A DNA stretch of 64,000 nt. Source: Tritonibacter mobilis (GTDB taxonomy: Bacteria; Pseudomonadota; Alphaproteobacteria; Rhodobacterales; Rhodobacteraceae). The DNA lies in the NCBI RefSeq assembly GCF_001681715.1, contig NZ_LNWY01000016.1, forward strand, positions 186,001 through 250,000, written 5' to 3'. Positions 54,403 to 64,000 of this stretch are shown in pieces. Within the stretch, counting starts at the first letter, position 1. Every line of letters starts with the position of its first letter. Position numbers and translations under genes: made by a program. The notes beneath the pieces were generated by a model, which had not been told where the DNA came from, did not search any database, and was given only the letters and a program-made list of their open reading frames with translations.

Positions 54403-54750
54403 CTACTGGTCATGTAGCGCACGGCTATCCGCTGGGGCTTCATCACGTTCTGTCATGCCGTAATCTCGGATGACACCAGCGACCCGCAACCGGTAGTCCG
54501 CAAAATAGCCTCCCCGGCCTTTTGACTGCGCTGCCCGGTGTTTTTCCAGATTGCGCCAACGCGCCAGCGCCTCTTCATCCTCCCAGAATGAGAGGGACAG
54601 CAACTTGCCCGGAGTGGTCAGGCTCTGGAATCTTTCAACTGATATGAAGCCCTCCATATCCTCGAACAAAGGCTTAAGCGACGCGGCATGGTCGAGATAG
54701 GCTTCGGTCATACCGTCAGCTGGGGTGACTTCAAAAATAACTGCGATCAC
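54403..54750 (-). CDS. Antibiotic biosynthesis monooxygenase (ABM) domain protein
   Basis: A 115-residue dimeric alpha/beta-barrel protein. The core is IAVIFEVTPADGMTEAYLDH, FEDMEGFISVERFQSL and KLLSLSFWEDEEALARWRN. The start is a GTG at 54750 after AGGAGAC, overlapping the upstream stop by 4 bp (GTGA). Possible roles include a small monooxygenase or haem-degrading relative; substrate unknown. Confidence 0.85.
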   Translation of the reverse strand: MIAVIFEVTPADGMTEAYLDHAASLKPLFEDMEGFISVERFQSLTTPGKLLSLSFWEDEEALARWRNLEKHRAAQSKGRGGYFADYRLRVAGVIRDYGMTERDEAPADSRALHDQ

Positions 54751-55079
54751 GTTGCGTCTCCTGAGGTGCCATGCGGTGCCGAGGCCAGTTTGAGCCAAGT
54801 GCGGTCTTCACGCAAAATGAACTTCTCTCGCTGCGCAAAGTCGTAGTTTCGCTGCCCCAGCGGATCGGCCGCGAGGCGTATGCGATAGGCTTCGTACTCT
54901 GCCAGTGACGGGATGTTGTAAATACCATAGGCGCAAGTCGAAGACCCTTCATGCGGGGCAAAATAACCAATGAGATCTGCGCCGTTGCGCGGGATGGCCT
55001 GGCCCCAGGTTTGTGCATACTGGCGAAACTGTGCCTGTTTTGTTGGGTCAATTTGATAGCGAATAATGCAAGTCAGCAT
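54747..55079 (-). CDS. NIPSNAP family protein
   Basis: A 110-residue dimeric alpha/beta-barrel protein, starting MLTCIIRYQIDPTKQAQFRQ with YAQTWGQAIPRNGADLIGYF, then ADPLGQRNYDFAQ. This is NIPSNAP/DUF1330-like text. It overlaps the ABM gene by 4 bp and faces a LysR regulator, which may control both. Confidence 0.85.
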   Translation of the reverse strand: MLTCIIRYQIDPTKQAQFRQYAQTWGQAIPRNGADLIGYFAPHEGSSTCAYGIYNIPSLAEYEAYRIRLAADPLGQRNYDFAQREKFILREDRTWLKLASAPHGTSGDAT

Positions 55080-55288
55080 GGCAGCCCTCTCGTGTTTACA
55101 GTGTCTTAAATCCAATATCCCACGCCATGAGCGGAAGGGTTCGCTCTGGGTCGAACTGTTCTCAGAGCCTGTTTCCGGAACTCGAACGATCCGGCGAAAA
55201 CCCTGCAATTATCCCAAGCGCGCCCCGATCTTGCCTGATTTGCCCTGCAAGAAGGGCAGAAGACAGAACGTGCGACGAGGAAACCGAA

Positions 55289-56194
55289 ATGGACCGACTG
55301 ACCGAGATGGAAGCCTTCGCCAATGTGGTGGATCAGGGTGGCTTCACCGATGCTGCGAAGAAGATGGGCATCTCCAAATCCGCTGTGTCCAAACATGTTT
55401 CCAGTCTGGAGGCTCGCCTTGGTGCGCGCCTGTTGAACCGCACGACACGCCGCGTCTCGCCAACAGAGATCGGCCTGGCCTACTATGATCGCGCCCGCCG
55501 GGTGTTGAACGACGCGGGTGAAGCGGACGCGCTAGTCACCTCCATGCAGACTGCGCCATCTGGCCTGTTGCGAATTTCGGTGGCGACGGATTTCGGCGTT
55601 AATCACCTGTCGCCCGTGTTGTCGGAATTCCTGCGCGATTTCCCGGACATCACTGTCAACATGGTCCTCAACAACCGCTTTGTAGAGCTGATCTCCGAAG
55701 GTTTTGACATGGCCTTGCGTATCGGTGAGCTGGAAGACAGCTCTCTGCGGGCACGCAAGTTGACGGAAACCACAAAGCGCATGGTGGCCTCTCCGGAATA
55801 TCTTGAGAAATATGGCCGCCCGCAGAAGATTGACGATCTGAACGAACACAAGCTCCTGCATTACTCCAACCAATCCAGCGGCAACGTGTGGAAACTGACC
55901 GCACCATCCGGTGAAAAACGCCAAGTGCGCTCCTCCGGTTGGCTTTCGGTCAATGATGGTCAGTCGCTGTTGAATGCCGCGATCTCAGGTCTCGGGATCG
56001 CCTATCTGCCGAGCTATCTTTACGCCGAAGCGAAGGCCGAAGGGCTGGTTGAGGATGTCATGCCGCAGTTGCCGGTCGAGACGCTCGGTATCTACGCGGT
56101 TTACCCGCCCGGTCGCTTCACTCAGCCGAAGGTGCGTGCCTTTATCGATTTCCTCGTTCATGCCTTTGCAGAGAAGGGCATGGAAACCTGGTAG
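55289..56194 (+). CDS. LysR family transcriptional regulator
   Basis: A 301-residue regulator. The winged helix is TEMEAFANVVDQGGFTDAAK, KMGISKSAVSKHVSSLEARL and RLLNRTTRRVSPTEIG. The effector domain follows from about residue 90. It belongs to the group similar to AaeR/DsdC-type aromatic regulators by its TTRRVS-TE-G text. Start at ATG 55289 after GAGGAAACCG. Divergent from the NIPSNAP-ABM pair, about 210 bp away, which is the classical LysR layout. Confidence 0.93.
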   Translation: MDRLTEMEAFANVVDQGGFTDAAKKMGISKSAVSKHVSSLEARLGARLLNRTTRRVSPTEIGLAYYDRARRVLNDAGEADALVTSMQTAPSGLLRISVATDFGVNHLSPVLSEFLRDFPDITVNMVLNNRFVELISEGFDMALRIGELEDSSLRARKLTETTKRMVASPEYLEKYGRPQKIDDLNEHKLLHYSNQSSGNVWKLTAPSGEKRQVRSSGWLSVNDGQSLLNAAISGLGIAYLPSYLYAEAKAEGLVEDVMPQLPVETLGIYAVYPPGRFTQPKVRAFIDFLVHAFAEKGMETW

Positions 56195-56274
56195 ATTGCG
56201 TGGCGCCTTTTGTGTGCCTCTCAATCCACCTCCTCCCGGCCGCAAGGCCATTTCAAGACTCCCTCGAAAGACTC

Positions 56275-56304
56275 GCCCCTCGCGTCATCCGCGGGGGCTT
56301 TTTT
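56275..56304 (+). terminator. Terminator after the LysR gene
   Basis: GCCCC-T-CGCG pairs with CGCG-GGGGC around TCATC (one bulged T), followed by six T. Confidence 0.88.
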
Positions 56305-56402
56305 GTTGCGTATCCTTTCGCGTGTCGGAGTGGTCTTCTGCCACACATTGGGTCACAGTGCAGGTATCTCACACAAGAGCACTCGCCGAAGGACCATCTC
56401 TC

Positions 56403-57464
56403 ATGACCGATACACAGGCCTTTCTGGATTGTCTCGGAATCACGTTGCCACTCATACAGGCACCGATGGCCGGCGTGTCGCCCCCCCAACTGGCGGCTGC
56501 GGTGTCAAATTGCGGCGCGCTCGGCTCTATTGGGGTCGGAGCGTCGCGACCCGATGCGGTGCGCGCGCAAATCCAAGAGGTGCAGGGCCTGACCACCTCT
56601 GCGTTCAATGTGAATTTCTTTTGTCACCAAACGCCGGTGCGGGATGAAACCAAAGAACAACAATGGATAGATCGCAGCCAGCCTCTGTTTGAGCGGATGG
56701 ATGCAAACCCTCCTGCCGAACTCTCTGAGATTTATACAAGTTTCCGGGACACCGATGCATTCCTTGAGGTGATCTTGGATCTGCGCCCTTCGGTTGTGAG
56801 CTTTCATTTCGGCCTCCCCAAGCCCCACCAGATGGAGGCGATGAGAGCTGCTGGGCTCACGCTTCTCGCAAGCGCGACCTCGCTGGATGAGGCGCGCCGG
56901 ATCGAAGCATCGGGGTGTCACGGTATCATCGCACAAGGGTGGGAGGCAGGCGGACATCGCGGCATATTTGACCCGCAGGCAGCGGATGCGCGCACGCCCG
57001 CGATGGATTTGGTTGCCGATCTTGCGAGCCGCACATCACTGCCGGTGATCGCTGCCGGAGGTCTGATGACCGGAGGCGATATTGCCAGTGCATTGGCTGC
57101 GGGTGCGGCGGCAGCACAGCTCGGTACCGCTTTTATTGGCTGCCCGGAGAGCGTCGCTGACACTGCCTATCGCGAGCGGTTGGCGCTGGGTGGAGAGACG
57201 GTTATGACGGCTGCGATTTCCGGTCGACCCGCGCGCTGCCTCAGCAATGCTTTCACGGAATGGGCAGGAGATATCCCAGCGGGCGAAATTCCCGCCTATC
57301 CCTGTGCTTATGACCTAGGCAAAGCACTGAACGCTGCGGCTAAGGCGCAGGGCGTCACCACGTTTGGGGCACAATGGGCAGGTGCTGGCGCTGATCAGGC
57401 GCGCACCTTACCTGCCCAAGAGTTGATCCACGCCCTGATGACGGAGTTGGAAGCCGCGATTTGA
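56403..57464 (+). CDS. Nitronate monooxygenase (NMO) family protein
   Basis: A 353-residue FMN-dependent TIM-barrel enzyme. Motifs: PLIQAPMAGVSPPQLAAAVS, NVNFFCHQTP, GIIAQGWEAGGHRG (flavin and active-site loop), VIAAGGLMTGGDIASALAAG and AQLGTAFIGCPES. Oxidises nitronates such as propionate 3-nitronate to a keto acid. Start at ATG 56403, the natural family N-terminus; the long upstream open frame overlaps lysR and a terminator. Confidence 0.93.
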   Translation: MTDTQAFLDCLGITLPLIQAPMAGVSPPQLAAAVSNCGALGSIGVGASRPDAVRAQIQEVQGLTTSAFNVNFFCHQTPVRDETKEQQWIDRSQPLFERMDANPPAELSEIYTSFRDTDAFLEVILDLRPSVVSFHFGLPKPHQMEAMRAAGLTLLASATSLDEARRIEASGCHGIIAQGWEAGGHRGIFDPQAADARTPAMDLVADLASRTSLPVIAAGGLMTGGDIASALAAGAAAAQLGTAFIGCPESVADTAYRERLALGGETVMTAAISGRPARCLSNAFTEWAGDIPAGEIPAYPCAYDLGKALNAAAKAQGVTTFGAQWAGAGADQARTLPAQELIHALMTELEAAI

Positions 57465-57546
57465 GGCCGCGTGCAAAGCGCCGAAGCGTCTGTTGCCCAT
57501 GCCAAAGTTTCCGGCGGCATCGGTCAGCTCGACACGCGGCGTCAGG

Positions 57547-59592
<2,046 letters not shown>

Positions 59593-59746
59593 TCATTTGG
59601 CGGCTCGTGAAAACGCACCGCATGTTGGGCGCAGGATCGCCCGACGGGCTGCCGATGTCACCTCCATACGCGGCGTCACCCCCTTGCGTGCCCCGGCGGC
59701 ACACGGTCTAACAGGGAGCGAAACAACCGTTGCCGGAGGCTGAGGC

Positions 59747-60253
59747 ATGAGCAAAACATCCCCAAAAGAGATGACCCCGGAGCAGATCGCCGCACTGCCG
59801 TATCGTCCAAATGTGGGCGTCATGATGATTAACGGAGAGGGGGCTGTGTGGGTCGGCCAGCGGATGGACCGCTATAAGGACGCTTGGCAAATGCCCCAAG
59901 GCGGTATCGATAAAGGCGAGGATGCACGTCTCGCGGCGTTGCGAGAATTAGAAGAAGAAACCGGCGTCACCCCTGATCTGGTCGAGGTGATCGCTGAAAG
60001 CAACGGCTGGCTGCCCTACGATCTGCCGCATGAGGTGGTGCCGCACTTCTGGGGCGGTAAATATCGCGGGCAGGAACAGAAATGGTTCTTGCTGCGATTT
60101 ACCGGGCGTGATGAACAGATCAACATTGCAACCGATGACCCGGAGTTTTCCGCGTGGTGCTGGCTGCCGGTGGATCAACTGGTCGATAAAGTCGTCCCCT
60201 TTAAAAAGGAGGTCTACGCCCGTGTTGTCGAAGAATTCCAAGCCCATCTGTAA
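59747..60253 (+). CDS. rppH: RNA pyrophosphohydrolase
   Basis: A 168-residue Nudix hydrolase that removes pyrophosphate from mRNA 5' ends and triggers decay. The Nudix box is [20 protein letters not shown] (with TGV after it), and [30 protein letters not shown] and [11 protein letters not shown] match RppH. Start preceded by GGAGGCTGAGGC. The last 32 bp overlap the start of the next gene. Confidence 0.95.
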   Translation: MSKTSPKEMTPEQIAALPYRPNVGVMMINGEGAVWVGQRMDRYKDAWQMPQGGIDKGEDARLAALRELEEETGVTPDLVEVIAESNGWLPYDLPHEVVPHFWGGKYRGQEQKWFLLRFTGRDEQINIATDDPEFSAWCWLPVDQLVDKVVPFKKEVYARVVEEFQAHL

Positions 60254-60776
60254 AGCTGCCCTTGTGGCAGGATTGACCATAGCGACAGCCACGCAGGCTT
60301 TGGCGTTGAGTTGCGTGCCGATGGGGCCGGGCGATGTCTATCGGATCGTCTCCGACAGTGAGGATCCATTTCTGGTGATCGAAGGCCGCGTCAGTTTTGA
60401 CGAAACGCTTTTGCCGCAATACTTGGATGCCAATCCACGTGCGACAGAGAAACCCACGGAAATCCCGGCGCAAGTCACGGGTCTTTTGTTGGGCGAACGC
60501 ATGTTTGATCAGCCAGTGGAGGGAGAAATCACCCTCGAAGCCCATTGTCTGGGACCCTGGTGCGGCAGCCTGGTTTCGGGTGCGCGCTACCTGTTTTTTG
60601 CACGCCAGACCGAGGATCGTGTGGTTGCGGTGGTGGAACCCTGTGGTGGCTTTTTCTTCTCAGCAGAAGATGGCAGCGCCGGAGATACGGTGCTGCAGTG
60701 TCATTTGGGCGGAATATGCCCCTCGCAATTGCCCGAAAGTTTGGAAGGCGCAGTGACACCGCTGGCCGAGGATTGA
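60222..60776 (+). CDS. Secreted cysteine-containing protein, start nested in rppH
   Basis: A 184-residue exported protein of unknown function. I start at GTG 60222 because AAAAAGGAGG (60203-60212) lies 9 nt upstream and the reading then begins with a good signal peptide ([20 protein letters not shown], cleavage near ALA). Mature cysteines occur as [28 protein letters not shown] and [10 protein letters not shown], suggesting disulfides and a periplasmic location. The start and its ribosome site both lie within rppH, so expression is coupled. Confidence 0.8.
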   Translation: MLSKNSKPICKAALVAGLTIATATQALALSCVPMGPGDVYRIVSDSEDPFLVIEGRVSFDETLLPQYLDANPRATEKPTEIPAQVTGLLLGERMFDQPVEGEITLEAHCLGPWCGSLVSGARYLFFARQTEDRVVAVVEPCGGFFFSAEDGSAGDTVLQCHLGGICPSQLPESLEGAVTPLAED

Positions 60777-60811
60777 CCGGCCAGCAATCAGGTTTGGCGC
60801 AGGCTGCATTT

Positions 60812-61693
60812 TTATTCAGCGGCTACGGGTGCTGTCATTGCAACCGCTGGTTTGGGGGCCTGCTGGCCGAGCCAGACTGAGAATAATGCTACGATTGCCC
60901 CAAGCGCCTGCAGTGTGGAAAAGTGCTCGCCCGCAAACAGCGCACCGAGGATCACGGCCGTCAGCGGGCTGAAAACACCCAGAAGCGAAATCTGAGCAGG
61001 CGCGATGCGGCTTATGCCGCGAAACCATAGAATATAGGTGAACGCGCCGCCAATCAGGCTCATATAGCCGAGGCCAATCAGGTTTGCCGTCGAAAGGGTC
61101 GGCCATTCGGGCAGTGCAAATAAGGCGACCGGTATCAACAAGATCCCGCCGGCTGAGAGTTGCCACGCCGTGAACGTCAGCGCAGGTACACCCGGTTGCC
61201 ATCTCCGGGTGAGCACCACGCCCGCAGCCATCGACAGCGCACCGCCAAGTCCGGCCAGCACACCTGTGGGGTCTAGGCTGGCCTCTGGCCCAAGCACCAG
61301 TAATCCAACCCCAATGATGCCCAGAAAGGCGGCCGCGATGCCTTTGCGATGGATCTGTGTGCCAAGCAGCGCACCGGAGAGGGCCATTACGAACAAAGGC
61401 TGTACGGCTCCTAATGTGGCTGCGACTCCGCCCGGCAAGCGATAGGCCGACAGGAACAAAAACGCCCAAAACACCGAGAAATTCAGCGCGCCAAGCACAA
61501 AGATCTTTGGCAATAACGCCACGGGTGGAAGCTGCCGCACGAGTAAAAGGAGTAACAAGCCAGCGGGCAAGGCGCGCAGCAGCGCAACCAGATAGGGCGA
61601 CTCTCCGGGTAGAAAGGTTGTGGTCACAATATAGCTGCTGCCCCATATCGCGGGCGCAAGTGCAGTGAGGGCGAGGTCTCTTGTGTCTGTCAT
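60812..61693 (-). CDS. EamA/DMT family transporter under MarR control
   Basis: A 293-residue protein with ten helices in two EamA repeats (LALTALAPAIWGSSYIVTTT, PGGVAATLGAVQPLFVMALS and IGGAFTYILWFRGISRI). Such proteins export amino acids, purines or drugs. Start at ATG 61693 after TAGGAGG; this frame continues upstream only through the operators. It is divergent from a MarR regulator with two operator copies between them, which suggests induction by an exported compound. Confidence 0.9.
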   Translation of the reverse strand: MTDTRDLALTALAPAIWGSSYIVTTTFLPGESPYLVALLRALPAGLLLLLLVRQLPPVALLPKIFVLGALNFSVFWAFLFLSAYRLPGGVAATLGAVQPLFVMALSGALLGTQIHRKGIAAAFLGIIGVGLLVLGPEASLDPTGVLAGLGGALSMAAGVVLTRRWQPGVPALTFTAWQLSAGGILLIPVALFALPEWPTLSTANLIGLGYMSLIGGAFTYILWFRGISRIAPAQISLLGVFSPLTAVILGALFAGEHFSTLQALGAIVALFSVWLGQQAPKPAVAMTAPVAAE

Positions 61694-61709
61694 GGCGTTG
61701 CCTCCTAGG

Positions 61710-61754
61710 TATCTTGACATCGAGATAGTACCCAGAAGTCTCGACGTCAAGATA
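61710..61754. promoter_or_regulatory. Two inverted copies of a MarR operator
   Basis: TATCTTGACATCGAGATA (61710-61727) and TCTCGACGTCAAGATA (61739-61754) are inverted copies of the element TATCTTGACRTCGAGA, about 28 bp centre to centre. The form fits MarR-family operators. They cover the promoter region of both genes. Confidence 0.8.
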
Positions 61755-61799
61755 TGTGCTTGCATTGACCTTCCCTGCACGGCGGCACATTACTGTCGC

Positions 61800-62288
61800 A
61801 TGGATCATGTGGACTTCATTTTAGAACAATGGCGCAAAGAACGGCCTGACCTTGATGTCACCGCGATGGGCGTTGTTGGTCGCGTTGGTCGGCTTCATCT
61901 CGCGTATATGAAACCGATGGAGAAAACCTTCGCTCGCTTCGGCCTGAATGGGGCAAAGTTTGATGTATTGGCGACGTTGCGCCGCGCCGGAGCACCACAT
62001 TGCCTTTCTGCTGGTGACCTGATGAAGGCGACAATGGTTGCCTCTGGCACCATGACAAACCGGATTGACCGGCTTGAGGTGGATGGGCTGGTTAGCCGCA
62101 CCACCAACCCCGAAGACAGCCGCAGTTTTTTGATTGGGCTGACGGAGAAGGGGTTTGACTTGATAGATCGAGTCGTCGAAGTCCATGTCGAGACACAGGC
62201 ATCGCTCCTTGAGGGATTGTCAGATGAAGAAATCGCGCAACTTGCGACGTTGCTGTCAAAGGCCTTGAATGCCGCAGGCCGCATCTGA
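61800..62288 (+). CDS. MarR family transcriptional regulator
   Basis: A 162-residue winged-helix regulator. The DNA-binding part reads FGLNGAKFDVLATLRRAG, CLSAGDLMKATMVASGTMTN and RIDRLEVDGLVSRTTNPEDS, with RSFLIGLTEKGFDLID as the wing. Start at ATG 61800. It faces the EamA exporter and probably represses it through the duplicated operator until a ligand binds. Confidence 0.93.
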   Translation: MDHVDFILEQWRKERPDLDVTAMGVVGRVGRLHLAYMKPMEKTFARFGLNGAKFDVLATLRRAGAPHCLSAGDLMKATMVASGTMTNRIDRLEVDGLVSRTTNPEDSRSFLIGLTEKGFDLIDRVVEVHVETQASLLEGLSDEEIAQLATLLSKALNAAGRI

Positions 62289-62382
62289 CATCAGATGCGA
62301 CCCGTTGGTTTGTCCGTCACCTGAGGCCGCAGGGCGAGCGGTCAAGATGTGGACAAAGTCTGATCAGCTGGTTTGGTCTTAA

Positions 62383-64000
62383 TCAGAAATCTTCGTAGTA
62401 GTTGAAAGCGGCGCTGCCATCACTCGCGAATGTCCCATGGGCCGTCGGGGCGAGAGGGGTCTCCTCATCCGTTTCGGCATCCAAATCCCAACTATCCACC
62501 GCCGGTTTGGGGCTGGCGGATACCATTTGCCCGGACAATTTGAATTTCGCCACTACACTACCCAGTTCAGCGGCGTCATTGTCTAGCATCTGACAAGCGG
62601 CAGACGCTTCCTCAACCATCGCAGCGTTTTGTTGTGTGACTTGATCCAGTTGCACCACGCCGGTGTTGATCTCGCCGATGCCATTGGATTGCTCCGAGGC
62701 ACCTTCAGCGATACCCGACACCAGTTGCGAGATATTGTTCACACGCTCCACGATCATCTGCAGCGCGTCACCGGCTTTGCCGACGAGATCGACGCCAGCT
62801 TCGACCTGTTTGGAACTCTCACCGATCAGCGATTTGATCTCCATCGCCGCATCTGATGAGCGCTGGGCGAGCGCTCGGACTTCGCTTGCGACGACGGCAA
62901 AACCACGTCCGGCCTCGCCTGCGCGCGCAGCTTCAACGCCAGCATTGAGCGCCAGCAGGTTGGTTTGGAACGCGATATCGTCAATCACGGAAATGATCTG
63001 TTCGATCTTCTTCGAGGATTGCTCAATTTCCGTCATCGCGGTCACAGCATTCTGTACAACCCCGCCGCTGACTTCGGCCTCCTGTTTCGCCTCGCCAGTG
63101 ATCTGTTCGACGCTGCGAGCACTGTCTGCAGCGGACTTAACGCTCACCGTCATCTCTTCTAGCGCGGCGGCTGTTTCTTCCAGTGTCGCGGCCTGACTTT
63201 CAGTCCGGTGGGAGAGGTCATTTGATGATTGGTTGATTTCCGCCGCACCATTGCGGATGCGGTTCACCGCGCTCACCACATGCCCGAGTGTTTCATTGAG
63301 CGTGGTCACGGTTTTGTTGAAATCCTCGCGCAGTTTTTCGTGTTCACCCGCGAAAGGCGTCTCAATCTTTGTGGAGAAGTCTCCTTGCGACAGACGCAAC
63401 AGCCCGGTGCTGAGGTTTTCGACGACAATGGCCTGTTCACGCTGTTGCTCAGCACGTTCTTCGTCTGCGCTGCGGGCGATTTTCAGGTCGTCCTGAAAAG
63501 AGAGCAGCGCTTTGCCGATGTCGCCGATTTCATCGCCACGCTCGGCCTCTTCGACGCTGGTGTCCAGATTTCCGGAGGCAACTTGGGCCATACCGTTCGC
63601 AATTTTATGCAGCGGACGGGTAATCGACGCAGCAACCCGCCAGCCGAGAAAAGACATCATCGCACAGATCGCAAATCCGATGAGAGCCAGTATCAATGCT
63701 TGGCGGCGCAGTGGAGCCATGACGTCTGCGACATCCTGTTCGACAACCAGCGCCCAATTGGCAAGATCAAGTCCGACTGGACGGGATGCCGCCATGACTG
63801 GGTGGCCGTCCAACCCCGTTTCACCCTTGGAGAAATGGATCTCTCCCTTCAGGGCCGTTGCAAGATGATCTGCCTCTGGGAGCGTGTCGAGCACGCTGTA
63901 CCCGTCGTCAAAACGGGAGGTTGTACGTGCTTTATAATCTGCGCCAACGATATAGACCTGTGCGGTCTCACCAAGACCGTCATCATTGTTTGTAATGACA
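62383..64000 (-). CDS. Methyl-accepting chemotaxis protein (N-terminus beyond window)
   Basis: The frame is open to the right edge, so only the last ~539 residues are here. Upstream of the GTG at 63894 the frame continues with NNDDGLGETAQVYIVGADYK, typical of a periplasmic ligand-sensing (Cache-like) domain. One membrane helix (LILALIGFAICAMMSFLGW), a HAMP region and the signalling domain follow, with the hairpin tip IAFQTNLLALNAGVEAARAG and GFAVVASEVRALAQRS. It reports ligand binding to CheA/CheW. No C-terminal NWETF-like pentapeptide for CheR binding is seen. Confidence 0.95.
   Translation of the reverse strand, partial: VITNNDDGLGETAQVYIVGADYKARTTSRFDDGYSVLDTLPEADHLATALKGEIHFSKGETGLDGHPVMAASRPVGLDLANWALVVEQDVADVMAPLRRQALILALIGFAICAMMSFLGWRVAASITRPLHKIANGMAQVASGNLDTSVEEAERGDEIGDIGKALLSFQDDLKIARSADEERAEQQREQAIVVENLSTGLLRLSQGDFSTKIETPFAGEHEKLREDFNKTVTTLNETLGHVVSAVNRIRNGAAEINQSSNDLSHRTESQAATLEETAAALEEMTVSVKSAADSARSVEQITGEAKQEAEVSGGVVQNAVTAMTEIEQSSKKIEQIISVIDDIAFQTNLLALNAGVEAARAGEAGRGFAVVASEVRALAQRSSDAAMEIKSLIGESSKQVEAGVDLVGKAGDALQMIVERVNNISQLVSGIAEGASEQSNGIGEINTGVVQLDQVTQQNAAMVEEASAACQMLDNDAAELGSVVAKFKLSGQMVSASPKPAVDSWDLDAETDEETPLAPTAHGTFASDGSAAFNYYEDF

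Noticed and set aside
55127-55288. 54-residue N-terminal extension of the LysR protein
   Set aside because: The helix-turn-helix of LysR proteins lies within the first residues after MDRLTEMEAF; the extension occupies the divergent promoter region.

Overview
The window is chromosomal DNA from a marine alphaproteobacterium of the Roseobacter group (Rhodobacteraceae/Roseobacteraceae). I infer this from the moderately high GC content, from protein families typical of that group (DUF1523, DUF2189, a GT14/DUF5928-like glycosyltransferase beside a sulfotransferase, the RidA-GDPD-GNAT-pterin dehydratase gene order), from glcDEF, and from short GC-rich intergenic hairpin repeats. It looks like core genome: I see no insertion sequence, prophage, integrase, CRISPR array, rRNA or tRNA gene.

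Layout. 1-12 kb: a membrane protein cut by the left edge, pyk, rpmI-rplT, a class III nucleotide cyclase with a membrane tail, pheS without pheT, leuD-leuC, an MscS-type channel, rsfS (behind an 18-codon leader ORF), rlmH and two envelope proteins. 12-18 kb: the glycolate oxidase operon glcD-glcE-(membrane protein)-glcF, a secreted trypsin-like protease, and an Hsp20 gene whose leader folds as a ROSE-type RNA thermometer behind a likely RpoH promoter. 18-27 kb: a TetR regulator, an FMN-riboswitch-controlled riboflavin transporter (ribN), a phytase-like periplasmic protein, a globin, gabD-type aldehyde dehydrogenase, an arylformamidase-like hydrolase, creatinase and a DUF1523 protein. 27-34 kb: a divergent glycosyltransferase/sulfotransferase pair, ilvD, and a BenE transporter divergent from an XRE-cupin regulator across a duplicated operator. 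34-41 kb: an EamA transporter, smpB, a small membrane protein plus XRE regulator behind a large inverted repeat, mlaC-mlaA, and a type I secretion ABC/HlyD pair.

41-50 kb: ridA, an internally deleted GDPD remnant, a COG3146 acyltransferase, pterin dehydratase, a CHAD protein, a peroxiredoxin, a ferredoxin-reductase-like flavoprotein, rsmD, a HAD hydrolase broken by one amber codon, map, a second MscS-type channel and sfsA. 50-64 kb: a four-gene cluster (CinA-like, GNAT, peroxidase-related, OmpA-like), a LysE exporter, two small dimeric alpha/beta-barrel proteins divergent from a LysR regulator, nitronate monooxygenase, a 2,4-dienoyl-CoA-reductase-type flavoenzyme, rppH with a nested secreted-protein start, an EamA transporter divergent from a MarR regulator with duplicated operators, and a chemotaxis receptor cut by the right edge.

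The most notable signals are regulatory or degenerative rather than a new multigene system: the ROSE thermometer, the FMN riboswitch assigning a riboflavin substrate to a DMT transporter, three divergent or self-regulated loci with strong inverted-repeat operators, the rsfS leader peptide, the GDPD in-frame deletion and the HAD nonsense allele.
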